Shown one piece after another: positions 1-7,287 of a DNA stretch of 14,165 nucleotides. Below the pieces are notes generated by a model. The model was not told the DNA's origin. It saw nothing but the letters and a program-made list of their open reading frames with translations, and did no database searches. Origin of the DNA: CAZFAP01 sp964516325 (GTDB lineage Bacteria > Auribacterota > JABMQX01); assembly GCA_964516325.1 (NCBI GenBank), contig CAZFAP010000128.1:1-14165 (forward strand). Reading direction: 5' to 3'. Position numbers and translations under genes: made by a program. Numbering within the stretch: position 1 is the stretch's first letter; the number at the start of each line of letters is the position of its first letter.

Positions 1-427
1 CTCGGAGAAACGTGACCCAATTGTCGGGACCATCAATCTCCACACGGGTCAGCTCACCTCGCTCGCCACCCGCAATCTCGTAGAAAGCCGACTTGCTCTG
101 CTGCCCCTTGAACCAAAAGTCAACAAGAAACGTTTCATCGCTTTCCTCTCTTCCGATGTACTTTGGCTTCCATGGGCGTGGTGTCCCCGCAGGCACTCCC
201 TTCTCTTTGGGTGCCTCACCGTATACCCGCACTCTCGCAGTCCCCTTTCCGGAACGAAGGCGGGCCGTGCTCTCCTCGATCGCCGTGATTATTTCTCCCA
301 AGAGCTTGCGCTGGCCTGGCGTCGGCGCTTGTCGCCTCGAAGAGCACCCTGCGAGCGATGCCACCCCAACGGCAAGTGAGCACAGTGCTACGGCAGCCCA
401 CGATCTCCACGCTTTGTGACTTCTCAT
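1..427 (-). CDS. Lipoprotein of unknown function, 3' end cut by window edge
   Basis: The gene reads leftward from an ATG at 425-427 and is open to the edge, so at least 142 residues are present and the C-terminus is missing. A strong GGGAGGT ribosome site lies a few bases upstream (431-437) and supports this start. The N-terminus has basic residues (R2, K5, R8), a hydrophobic stretch from about residue 9 to 24, and a lipobox Leu-Ala-Gly-Cys with C28 as the lipidated residue, so it should be exported and membrane anchored. After the signal comes a helix-like stretch with Glu and Arg (about 40-58) and then alternating strands with many charged residues. The pattern of one helix followed by strands reminds me of LolA/MucB-like lipoproteins, but this is a weak impression. 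It lies 103 nt downstream of the thioredoxin-like lipoprotein gene in the same direction and may share its transcript. Confidence 0.75.
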   Translation of the reverse strand, partial: MRSHKAWRSWAAVALCSLAVGVASLAGCSSRRQAPTPGQRKLLGEIITAIEESTARLRSGKGTARVRVYGEAPKEKGVPAGTPRPWKPKYIGREESDETFLVDFWFKGQQSKSAFYEIAGGERGELTRVEIDGPDNWVTFLR

Positions 428-530
428 GTCACCTCCCTATCGCAGCGGCCGCTTCCGGCTGTTCTGGTTGGTCGTTCCCACGCCTGCCTGCCTTTTCTCC
501 CAGCAACAGACCGAAAGGCATCTGTAACGT

Positions 531-1466
531 TCACTTCGACCACTTGTTCAGAATGGAAAGCACTCGCTCCTCTTCGTAACCCGTGCCCAGAACCTTCCCA
601 GTCTCCTTCGACCACTGAACCGCAACCAGAGGCCCCGTCGCCTCGGAAGCGATCCATTCCCCGTTGTTATCCAAAAGCACGAGACTCGGAGACCTCGCTG
701 GGTCCTTCAGCCGCCTCGCCAAGTCTCTATTCCTTCTTACGTCAATCCTGACGACCACATAACTCTCTCCCAGGACGTTGCGAGCTCTTTCGTTTTCGTG
801 GAAGAAGTCGTACAGCCTCCAGCACCACGGGCATTCGTTATAGCCAAACACGATGAGGATTCTCTTGTCCTGGCTCTGAGCCGTGTTTACGGCTTCCTTA
901 ATCAACTCCTCGCCGTTGGGCTTCTCCTGGTAGATAGGCTCCCGCTTCGATGTGTCTATTCGCCGCGACGGAATCATCATCGAAAACTGGATCACTCTGT
1001 CCGACAGCAGGATAAACCAAAGCCCCAGGTTCTTGTAGGTTAGGTCCACCTGGCGTCCTTGATCATCTCTTTCGTCGGGCTTCCCAAAGGCGCTGACGAT
1101 CTCCTGCTCGCTGGAGCCCATCCGAACGCCCTCTTTGGTGGCTCCTCGGAAATCTTTGGTGTAGAACGCATCCCACCACGGGATGGCCTTCCTGGTAAAA
1201 GGGCCAAAGCTGGTGACACCCACTGTCGGATGTATTCCCACGCTTAATCCCAGGGGACGGTAAATCAGAAACCTCGGTTTTCTCTTGTCCGGCTTTCCGA
1301 GGATTTTGATGACCTCCTCCTCCAACATCCCGAATCGCACCTTGCCGATGCCCGCCAGGGGCACAATAAGCATTTCCGGGTCCGGCGTTCGGCATGTCTT
1401 GGCACAGCAGCCAGAGATGGCAGTGAGAAGGCAAAGGAACGACATGAGAAAGCGGTTGGTTGGCAT
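531..1466 (-). CDS. Lipoprotein with two SmpA/BamE-like repeats and a C-terminal thioredoxin-fold domain
   Basis: I place the start at the ATG at 1464-1466, giving 311 residues. It has AAGGGG seven bases upstream, and the protein then begins directly with a signal peptide. The reading frame extends 39 codons further upstream but that part looks non-coding. The signal ends in Ile-Ser-Gly-Cys (C20), so this is a probable lipoprotein. Residues 37-60 and 112-131 each carry a short motif of the type G-x-V-R-x-G-M/S followed by E-x-x-I/V and G-K-P-D, as in SmpA/BamE-like repeats. Residues about 184-280 form a thioredoxin-like domain with a Cys-Pro-Trp-Cys site (C212, C215) and a probable cis-proline P260 before a beta-strand. 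It may reduce or form disulfides, or handle thiols, at the outside of the inner membrane or in the periplasm. The exact partner is unknown. A 330-nt gap separates it from the M56 gene, so it may have its own promoter. Confidence 0.85.
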   Translation of the reverse strand: MPTNRFLMSFLCLLTAISGCCAKTCRTPDPEMLIVPLAGIGKVRFGMLEEEVIKILGKPDKRKPRFLIYRPLGLSVGIHPTVGVTSFGPFTRKAIPWWDAFYTKDFRGATKEGVRMGSSEQEIVSAFGKPDERDDQGRQVDLTYKNLGLWFILLSDRVIQFSMMIPSRRIDTSKREPIYQEKPNGEELIKEAVNTAQSQDKRILIVFGYNECPWCWRLYDFFHENERARNVLGESYVVVRIDVRRNRDLARRLKDPARSPSLVLLDNNGEWIASEATGPLVAVQWSKETGKVLGTGYEEERVLSILNKWSK

Positions 1467-1473
1467 ACTTAAT

Positions 1474-1479
1474 CCCCTT
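1474..1479 (-). promoter_or_regulatory. Ribosome binding site that sets the start of the thioredoxin-like lipoprotein
   Basis: On the minus strand AAGGGG stands seven bases before the ATG at 1464-1466. It favours this start over the longer frame beginning at 1583, because a lipoprotein signal peptide follows immediately. Confidence 0.6.
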
Positions 1480-1594
1480 TGCGGTTTGTTTGAAGTCCCT
1501 TGCTGACGGGTTCCTGCTTCACTCAAATGACCTTTCCCCGAGATATCAACAATTCGAGCAAGCCGGACGAGTGACCGAGACAATTAGCTTACTC

Positions 1595-1606
1595 AGTATA
1601 AATATA
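1595..1606 (-). promoter_or_regulatory. Possible -10 region upstream of the thioredoxin-like lipoprotein gene
   Basis: An AT-rich patch in otherwise GC-rich DNA gives two overlapping minus-strand -10 candidates, TATATT (1601-1606) and TATACT (1595-1600), about 130 nt before the start codon. I find no good -35 box at the right distance, so this is only a candidate. Confidence 0.25.
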
Positions 1607-1795
1607 GCACCCGATTCGTTTTCTCGCCAGCCCGGAATTCTCCAGGCGCGATCAGGCACGAGGAGGGGGAGGCGGTCTTCTGTGCCCAATGTCAACCGCT
1701 TCGATGGAAGCTTGCCCCTACTGGAAAAATGGACTGTGCCTGGTGGTCGTCCGGTCAGCGCCCGGGGGCACCAGGGCGCGCACAAACGGACGAGC

Positions 1796-4700
1796 TCACG
1801 GATTGCTTGGTGCGCTCGGCCGAAGAATCACCGCCTTCGCTTTGAAGTCCCCTTCCAGAATCCATCCCTTCTGCAAATACAGGTGCTCGATGAAGTCCCA
1901 CATCGAGAGTTTCCCGGCGCGAAATCGGACCGTTTCGGCAGGAATCGAGGCATCAGCGACGATCTTTCCTTCGGCATCCTCGTCCCAACGCTCACCGGCG
2001 GCCGACCGAATTGCCTTCACGAACAGGTCGCAGATCTCCTGGCTGCGATACTCCTTCGCTTCCAGCTCGACCGCACTCTTGAACACCCTGGGATTAAACG
2101 GCGACGGGCCTATTGGCTCGACCCAGGGGATTTCGGCAGCCTGCACCCTGCCGGGAAAGAATAGAGCTTTAGCTCCTCTCAGATAAACGGCCGGGGATTT
2201 CCAGTCTTTGTACATCCCCATTGCGTAGGTGAAAACCGCATATTCGCCCGGGGGGAAGTTGCGGAGGGTGTAGGTCATGTCGGGGGAAGTCACGATATTG
2301 CTGATATGGCCTTCTTTTGAAACCGAGACGAGGCGATCGGCGGCATTGAGCTTTTGCAGAGTCTCCGCGTCCGCTACTGGAACCAGCACAGCCATGACAA
2401 GGGCGCTTTTCCAGACGCGTCCCAGCCGCTCATCCTCCGGGTGGTAGAAGTTCCTGCCTGCCCAGGCGAGAAGACCGGGTTTGCGCGTTAGCAGAATGGC
2501 TGTTGCCCCTTTGCTCTCGCCAAGAGACGCGTACGGGTCTTTTTCGATCTTGAGTCTCACGCTGGAGCGATGGTCCGCCGGCTTGAGATGTACTTCCGTC
2601 GTCTCGCCCGCCTGGATCGCGATGCCTGAAACCGTTGCGTGGTAGATCACCTCGTTGTGCCTGGCGCGCATCACCTCGATGGAAAAGACTCCCGTGTCCA
2701 GTTCCCCAAAGGAGAATGTGCCTGTCTTCGTGGTCTCGGTGCGGTAGGGCAAATCGGGCCAGTCCTCCCTCATGGGGAAGAAAGGACGCCCGTCTCCGGC
2801 TTCCAGGCGAAGGATGGCATCTTCCTGGAGGAGTTTGCCGTCGTCATCCACGACCTTCGCAACAATCGTGGCAGCCGGTCTCAGAGGAACCTTAACGTCC
2901 ATCTCCGGTTGGTCTCTCCAAAGGGCGATCGTCTCCTGATGCCGGACAAATCCGGGATGCGTGACCATGAAAGGATGATTGTCATGAAACGCGACGCCGT
3001 CCAGAAGAAACCGGCCTCTCTCATCCGTCTCCGTCGTGACGTAAATGCCCTCTTCACGGAATCGCCCCAGGTTGCTGCCCCCGGCATCCCCCGAATGGTC
3101 AACAGCCACGTACGCCCCCGAGATGGGTTCACCTGTATTGGCCTTTACCACCACACCGCGAATCCGCCCGCGTGTTTGCCCCTCTTCTTTTGCCGTCCGC
3201 CCGACAGGTTCCGGCCGCAGAACAAGCCTTTTGGCCTCGAAGTCGGTTTCCAGCCTCCAGCCCCTGTAAAGATACGTTCGCTCGATGAGCTCCCAGAGGG
3301 ACATCTCCCCCGCGGGAAATGCCACTTTCTCGTCTCGGATCAAGGAATCGGCGACCACCTCGCCCTCGGCGCCCCAGGCGGAGACCTTCTGGGGTTCCAC
3401 GGCTCTCACAATGAGATTACATATTTCCTGTGCGGTGTACTGTTTTCCCTCGACGCCAACCCGGTTATTGAGCACTCTCGGATTGATTGGAGATGGCCCT
3501 TCGGGCTCAGTCCACGGAAGCTCAATGGTCAGTTCCGTGCCGGCAGAGATTTCTACCTTAGCCCCTCGGATATAGGCAGCTTCATACTGCGTGCTCTCAA
3601 ATTGGTGCTTCCCCCATGTGATCGCCAAAACGGCGTAGGTTCCCGGCGGGAAGTTCCGAAACGCGTAAGGCGCGTCGGACGTTAGGATGGCGCCGAGGCC
3701 GGTGTCTTTGGGCGAATCCGCAGCGACCGTATTGAGGGTATATTGCATCAGCCGGGCAAGACGCGCATCCTCCAGGTGATAGAAATTCCTTCCCGCCCAG
3801 GCCAGGACACCCGGATTGCGGCTGATCACCAAAAGGGCCGCCCATGGGGAGACCGTGTGCGGGTCCTTCTGGACCTTGACTCTCACAATTGTTCCGTGAT
3901 CTGCCCGCCTAAGCTCGATTTCCTTCGTCTCTCCCTCTTTCACGGACACAGTTGAAATCGCCCCATGATGAACTGTCTCGGAAAGGCCCATTCCCATCGC
4001 CTCGACCGAATAATCCCCCGCCGCCAATCCCTCGAACGAGCACGTTCCCATTTTCGCGGTTTCGGCCCTATACGGCAGCTCCGGCCGCCAATCCCCTCGC
4101 GCTGGCAGAAGCGCATGTCCATCTCTGGACTCGATGCGCACGACCTGACCCAGTGCGGGCATCCCTTCGGCGCCCACGACTTTCACGGTCACAGAACAGG
4201 CAGGTTTCAGGCGGACGCCGGTCTCGATTTCCGGCTTCTCCCTGCGAAGGGGAACCCATTCCTCGTGCGAAACGAACCCCGGGCACTCGACCGAGAAAAG
4301 GTGATAGTCCCAGAAAGCCAAGCCTTCCAAGACGAATCTCCCTTCCCCGTCCGTCTCCGCGTTGACCTGAAGGGCTCCCTCAGCGCCCTGCTCACGGATT
4401 CTCTTCACGTCCTCTTCAGAAAGGTGGTGGCCAATTGTCACCTGTGCGCCAGCAACAGGCTCGCCCGTATCCGCGTTCAGCACCACGCCTCGAATCCGCC
4501 CCCGCTCTCCCGGCGCTTTCGTCGCTGTCAGCTTCGGTTCTTGCTCGGGGGGAGATGAAACCGGAACCTCGGCACCCTCAGCCTTGGCCTCTATGGCGTG
4601 AGACTCTTCCCCTCCCCACTTTCTAATGGCGATGAATTGATCGCTTTTTGAGAATCCGTGTATGGTTGACAGCAGCTTTCCCTCTGCGGAATAATGCCTC

Positions 4701-6652
4701 AGGTTACCCCCGGCAACCCAAACAGAATGATCTCGCGGATTGACCCTTACGCCAAACACTCTTCCGCGAGAGATGCGCGATCCCTTCCCCTTCCTGTTGT
4801 ACTTGTAGACCCCACGTGTCCCTGCTACCCAAACGTTATCATTCTGTCTGTCTACTGCAAGACAGAACGGAGAGTAGCGCAGACCAATGGTTCGAAGGAT
4901 CTTACCGTCCAAGGAGACCTTCAGCAACCTGTCCTTACTTCTGGCGACGTCAGGGTGTTCTCTTTCCGCGATCCACGCGGAGCCGTCTGACGCGTAGTCT
5001 ACGGACACGGCAGACCATCCAACCGGATCGATAGTGAATACCTCCTCCAGCTTCATATTGAGCCTCTTTATGTCGGCTCCGACGATCCAAAGAGAATCGT
5101 TCTTATCATCAATGACCAGGTCTATCCCGCCGTATTCCGCCTTCTTCCTGGTGTCTCCGCTGACGGGGTCTATGATAAGAACGCTACCGCCTTGAATGGT
5201 CCCTGACGACAGGAGGCAGTACAGGTCACCGTTACCGGAAATGTCCACTGCAACGAGATACTGGTCAAGACAGAACGCTAAATTCCCATCTGGATCATAT
5301 TTAGACATCTTCTGAGCGGCAAGTTCACAGACCACGGGCGAGCCATCGTTCGCGAGGGCCACAGCTCTCCATCCCCCAGCGCTTTGGCATGTGTTGAAGC
5401 CGCTGATCGTCTTTATTACTTTGCCGTTTGCTCCGATCAGGTAGAGGGTGTCATTAAAGGGAGGGTTTTCATAATCGGGGTCGTTGTCGTCAATAACAAG
5501 AACCTCGAGGGCGCCTGGCTCTGCTGATTCCCTGTAAACGAGGCGCGAACAACCCAGGAGCAGGGTCGCGAGTAGTCCGCCTAAGATGGATACAACCACC
5601 GCGCTGCGGGCCAAAGGCGCCCGGAAGACTCGCCGCTTCAGGGCCTTCAGACGGCCAATGATATTGGAGCCGCGCGCCATGGGGATCCCCCCGACGGCCG
5701 GTGAGGGGTGGGACATCTCAAGAGCGACGCGGGCAAGGGTGCGAGAATAAGCTCTCGCGTCGCCCACAAGATCGGCTGTGATGGCATCGCTGACTTCCTC
5801 ACAGGCTGAGGCGTGGGCGTGTCGTATTCGCCAAACGAGCGGATGAAACCACAGCGCTATGGAAAGCCATTGAACAACGCAGCCCCAGAGAAGGTCGTTA
5901 GAGCGAAGGTGCGATAGCTCGTGAGCGAGGATGCCCCGCACCTCGCTTGAGTAAGCCTGTTGCGCCATGCGTTTGGGGAGAACAAGCACCGGTCGCCGTA
6001 AGCCCGTCAGAAAAGGCGAAGGTATCTCATTGCTAACGCGAACCTCCGCCGGCCGGGCGATACGAAGTGTGTGAGCGATCTCCGCCAACGTGGCGCGAAG
6101 TTCCCCTGCGGCTGGCGCCGCGGATGTGACCATGCGCCGAACACGCCGCCAGCCAATGCAGAACCGGAACGCCAATGCCGATGCGAACAGTACCCATACG
6201 CCAAGGACAATCCATGTCCAGCTTCTCTTCACCCACGCTTCCAACCAGAAAGAGGGCCGCTGCATAATCTTCGCCGCGGTCGGCGCCGCCGCCGTGGGCT
6301 GTTCTCTTTCCCCGTAACCCACTGGTTCATGCGTAGGAGCAGCAAATGTTGGGGCGGCAACGGTCGGCGGGTGCGACGGTTCCGCCATTTCCCTCGGAGA
6401 AAGCACACGAACAGCCGGAGGCGCCTGGGATGGAGCGACCGGAACCTTCCACGAGGGCAGGGCTGCAACAAGGAACGGTATCGCCATCAGCCCTACCGAT
6501 ACGCCGCGCCACAACAGCACCCGCCACCGAGGATTCGCCCGCCTGAGGGCAAAGTGCACTGCCCAGGCCAGCGCCAAAAGCACCGTCATCTTTAAGAGAA
6601 CGTCTGCCATCATCGGCAGTTCGATTATCCAGCTAAGCCATTTCGGGTTCAT
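1796..6652 (-). CDS. BlaR1-like M56 metallopeptidase fused to beta-propeller and two tandem Ig-like/STN-like cassettes
   Basis: The start at the ATG 6650-6652 (1618 residues) has AAGGAGGGG six bases upstream; the longer frame to 6703 would add 17 residues with no such site. Hydrophobic segments lie at about 18-36, 47-66, 142-165, 252-272 and 348-366, with an Ala/Pro-rich linker at 67-130. The M56 zinc site is visible: H244-E245-x-x-H248, followed by C284-E285-E286-x-x-D289, matching the Cys-Glu...Asp motif of BlaR1. After the last membrane segment come a WVAG-type beta-propeller (about 384-680) and two cassettes (717-1147, 1161-1612), each starting with a carboxypeptidase-regulatory-like domain. 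BlaR1 family members sense a signal outside the cell and cleave, or cause cleavage of, the BlaI repressor inside. Here the penicillin-binding sensor is absent and the large C-terminal part presumably senses something else. It overlaps the repressor gene by 20 nt, indicating one operon and linked translation. Confidence 0.9.
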   Translation of the reverse strand: MNPKWLSWIIELPMMADVLLKMTVLLALAWAVHFALRRANPRWRVLLWRGVSVGLMAIPFLVAALPSWKVPVAPSQAPPAVRVLSPREMAEPSHPPTVAAPTFAAPTHEPVGYGEREQPTAAAPTAAKIMQRPSFWLEAWVKRSWTWIVLGVWVLFASALAFRFCIGWRRVRRMVTSAAPAAGELRATLAEIAHTLRIARPAEVRVSNEIPSPFLTGLRRPVLVLPKRMAQQAYSSEVRGILAHELSHLRSNDLLWGCVVQWLSIALWFHPLVWRIRHAHASACEEVSDAITADLVGDARAYSRTLARVALEMSHPSPAVGGIPMARGSNIIGRLKALKRRVFRAPLARSAVVVSILGGLLATLLLGCSRLVYRESAEPGALEVLVIDDNDPDYENPPFNDTLYLIGANGKVIKTISGFNTCQSAGGWRAVALANDGSPVVCELAAQKMSKYDPDGNLAFCLDQYLVAVDISGNGDLYCLLSSGTIQGGSVLIIDPVSGDTRKKAEYGGIDLVIDDKNDSLWIVGADIKRLNMKLEEVFTIDPVGWSAVSVDYASDGSAWIAEREHPDVARSKDRLLKVSLDGKILRTIGLRYSPFCLAVDRQNDNVWVAGTRGVYKYNRKGKGSRISRGRVFGVRVNPRDHSVWVAGGNLRHYSAEGKLLSTIHGFSKSDQFIAIRKWGGEESHAIEAKAEGAEVPVSSPPEQEPKLTATKAPGERGRIRGVVLNADTGEPVAGAQVTIGHHLSEEDVKRIREQGAEGALQVNAETDGEGRFVLEGLAFWDYHLFSVECPGFVSHEEWVPLRREKPEIETGVRLKPACSVTVKVVGAEGMPALGQVVRIESRDGHALLPARGDWRPELPYRAETAKMGTCSFEGLAAGDYSVEAMGMGLSETVHHGAISTVSVKEGETKEIELRRADHGTIVRVKVQKDPHTVSPWAALLVISRNPGVLAWAGRNFYHLEDARLARLMQYTLNTVAADSPKDTGLGAILTSDAPYAFRNFPPGTYAVLAITWGKHQFESTQYEAAYIRGAKVEISAGTELTIELPWTEPEGPSPINPRVLNNRVGVEGKQYTAQEICNLIVRAVEPQKVSAWGAEGEVVADSLIRDEKVAFPAGEMSLWELIERTYLYRGWRLETDFEAKRLVLRPEPVGRTAKEEGQTRGRIRGVVVKANTGEPISGAYVAVDHSGDAGGSNLGRFREEGIYVTTETDERGRFLLDGVAFHDNHPFMVTHPGFVRHQETIALWRDQPEMDVKVPLRPAATIVAKVVDDDGKLLQEDAILRLEAGDGRPFFPMREDWPDLPYRTETTKTGTFSFGELDTGVFSIEVMRARHNEVIYHATVSGIAIQAGETTEVHLKPADHRSSVRLKIEKDPYASLGESKGATAILLTRKPGLLAWAGRNFYHPEDERLGRVWKSALVMAVLVPVADAETLQKLNAADRLVSVSKEGHISNIVTSPDMTYTLRNFPPGEYAVFTYAMGMYKDWKSPAVYLRGAKALFFPGRVQAAEIPWVEPIGPSPFNPRVFKSAVELEAKEYRSQEICDLFVKAIRSAAGERWDEDAEGKIVADASIPAETVRFRAGKLSMWDFIEHLYLQKGWILEGDFKAKAVILRPSAPSNP
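1817..3172 (-). repeat. Second copy of internal tandem cassette in the M56 fusion (residues 1161-1612)
   Basis: This copy begins with RGRIRGVV, then T-G-E-P-I-S-G-A as in carboxypeptidase-regulatory-like domains, and ends with the STN-like part (about 1533-1612). It aligns along its whole length with residues 717-1147. The decapeptide LAWAGRNFYH is identical in both copies (950-959 and 1395-1404), as is RNFPPG. Confidence 0.85.
3212..4504 (-). repeat. First copy of internal tandem cassette in the M56 fusion (residues 717-1147)
   Basis: This copy starts RGRIRGVV, with T-G-E-P-V-A-G-A following, and runs to an STN-like end (about 1070-1147). Copies one and two are offset by about 444 residues and have diverged, so the duplication is old rather than recent. 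Confidence 0.85.
5549..5611 (-). other. Internal lipoprotein-signal-like segment in the M56 fusion (residues 348-368)
   Basis: The fifth hydrophobic segment is preceded by many Arg/Lys residues (about 336-349) and ends Leu-Leu-Leu-Gly-Cys at C368. This has the n-region, h-region and lipobox order of a lipoprotein signal peptide, placed exactly between the protease part and the propeller. Confidence 0.5.
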
Positions 6653-7040
6653 CGTTGTCCCCTCCTTGTTCCTGCTCGGCTGAGTGTTCCGTCCCGTCCG
6701 CAATCCGCTTCAGTTCGAGCAACTCTTTTTCGGACAGTTTTTCCGACTTGATCAGGCTGACCAAAAGCCCTTCCGCAGAGCCCTGGCAAAACGTGTCCAG
6801 CAGTGACCGCAGTGTGTACGTGAATGCGTTCTCCTGAGGCGTCCTGGCTTTGTAGAAAAACGCTTTGCCCACCTTGCGTCTCGTCGCGTGCCCTTTTTTA
6901 ACCAAGATACTCAGGTACGACCGCAATGCGGAGTTCTTTATCGCCCGAGAGAACTTCTCCTGAATCTCCGCTGGCTTCATTTCGCCATGAGCCCAGAGGA
7001 TTCGCATGACCTCCAATTCGCCTTTCGTAAATCCAGCCAC
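6633..7040 (-). CDS. blaI: BlaI/MecI/CopY-family transcriptional repressor
   Basis: I choose the GTG at 7038-7040 as start, giving 135 residues, because GGGAGGTG (7046-7053) lies at ideal distance and family members begin close to this point. The longer frame to 7088 would add 16 residues with no ribosome site. The N-terminal half is a winged helix: the sequence T-K-G-E-L-E-V-M-R-I-L-W near the start is the family hallmark, with recognition helix around A-L-R-S-Y-L and the wing at G-K-A-F-F-Y-K-A. The C-terminal half is helical and suits dimerisation. Such repressors bind a dyad at their own promoter and are inactivated by cleavage through the M56 partner, which is encoded directly downstream with a 20-nt overlap. 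The C-terminal tail is unusually rich in Glu, Gln and Asp. The family is clear; the name blaI is a family label and not a claim about beta-lactam resistance. Confidence 0.92.
   Translation of the reverse strand: MAGFTKGELEVMRILWAHGEMKPAEIQEKFSRAIKNSALRSYLSILVKKGHATRRKVGKAFFYKARTPQENAFTYTLRSLLDTFCQGSAEGLLVSLIKSEKLSEKELLELKRIADGTEHSAEQEQGGDNDEPEMA
6659..6667 (-). promoter_or_regulatory. Ribosome binding site of the M56 fusion, inside the repressor gene
   Basis: AAGGAGGGG on the minus strand stands six bases before the ATG at 6650-6652 and lies within the 3' end of the upstream repressor gene. It decides the start of the M56 gene. Confidence 0.75.
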
Positions 7041-7045
7041 ACTAT

Positions 7046-7053
7046 CACCTCCC
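7046..7053 (-). promoter_or_regulatory. Ribosome binding site that selects the GTG start of the repressor
   Basis: GGGAGGTG on the minus strand stands seven or so bases before the GTG at 7038-7040. The in-frame ATG codons upstream (7068-7070 and 7086-7088) have no comparable site. Confidence 0.75.
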
Positions 7054-7085
7054 TGTCCGTAGGGTCTCATTTTGGGAGACACAGC

Positions 7086-7111
7086 CACCCGGAAGCCCGG
7101 CTTCCTGGGTG
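7086..7111. repeat. Strong hairpin in the repressor leader
   Basis: GGAAGCC-C-GGCTTCC (7091-7105) is a perfect inverted repeat with one central base. Outer arms CACCC (7086-7090) and GGGTG (7107-7111) extend it with one bulged T. In the leader RNA it would lie about 33 nt upstream of the ribosome site. There is no T-run behind it, so it is not a standard terminator. Confidence 0.6.
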
Positions 7112-7134
7112 CGGCCGATCTCCGAACGTCCGTT

Positions 7135-7161
7135 ATCCGCGCCGATCCGCGTTCATCCGCG
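7135..7161. repeat. Three ATCCGCG units at exact 10-bp spacing
   Basis: ATCCGCG occurs at 7135-7141, 7145-7151 and 7155-7161, with a weaker ATCC at 7167. It lies in the leader between the promoter and the repressor start. On the minus strand this reads CGCGGAT repeated, a type of dispersed repeat I associate with uncultured Planctomycetota-like genomes. Confidence 0.7.
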
Positions 7162-7244
7162 GTTTCATCCCTTCTCCTGACCCAAGCAGGCGAGCCTGAC
7201 CCGAGACCTTTGCCAGCAGAAGGCCCGCCCCTATCATCGTTATA

Positions 7245-7260
7245 TGCAGAAAATACTGCA
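7245..7260. promoter_or_regulatory. Candidate BlaI-type operator 1, covering the -10 box
   Basis: TGCAG-N6-CTGCA is a perfect 5-bp inverted repeat whose centre contains the -10 box TATTTT. A dimeric repressor bound here would block RNA polymerase. The match of half-sites with operator 2 supports a real binding site. Confidence 0.55.
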
Positions 7261-7279
7261 CTTCTTCAAAATCTGTCAA
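7250..7279 (-). promoter_or_regulatory. Sigma70-type promoter of the repressor/M56 operon
   Basis: A perfect TTGACA (-35, 7274-7279) and TATTTT (-10, 7250-7255) are 18 bp apart on the minus strand. Transcription would start near 7243, leaving a leader of about 200 nt before the GTG at 7040. Confidence 0.6.
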
Positions 7280-7287
7280 GAAAAAAA

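Larger units (their letters stand above)
1467..1795. other. 329-nt intergenic gap without a gene
   Basis: Between the stop of the M56 fusion and the start of the thioredoxin-like lipoprotein I see no convincing gene. It holds the AT-rich promoter candidate near 1600 and a GC-rich inverted repeat GCGCCC (1758-1763) with GGGCGC (1774-1779), loop of ten. The latter lies shortly after the M56 stop but has no T-run, so it is not a clear terminator. Confidence 0.55.

Noticed and set aside
1758..1779. Intrinsic terminator after the M56 gene
   Set aside because: The GCGCCC/GGGCGC stem is only six pairs with a ten-base loop and no T-run follows.
1460..2164. Plus-strand frame of 234 codons across the 1467-1795 gap
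   Set aside because: Half of it is antisense to the M56 gene and no ribosome site or domain supports it.
2639..3685. Long plus-strand open frame of 348 codons opposite the M56 gene
   Set aside because: It is fully antisense to a clear coding region, lacks a ribosome site and shows no recognisable domain; long shadow frames are expected in GC-rich DNA.
6633..6652. Frameshift joining the repressor and M56 genes
   Set aside because: The 20-nt overlap has a normal stop for the repressor and a separate ribosome site and ATG for the M56 gene, as in typical BlaI/BlaR operons.
7041..7088. Upstream extension of the repressor to an earlier start at 7088
   Set aside because: The 16 extra residues have no ribosome site; the GTG at 7038-7040 has a near-ideal one and gives the usual family length.
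7135..7161. CRISPR array
   Set aside because: The repeat unit is only 7-10 bp with no spacers of normal length and no cas genes near by.
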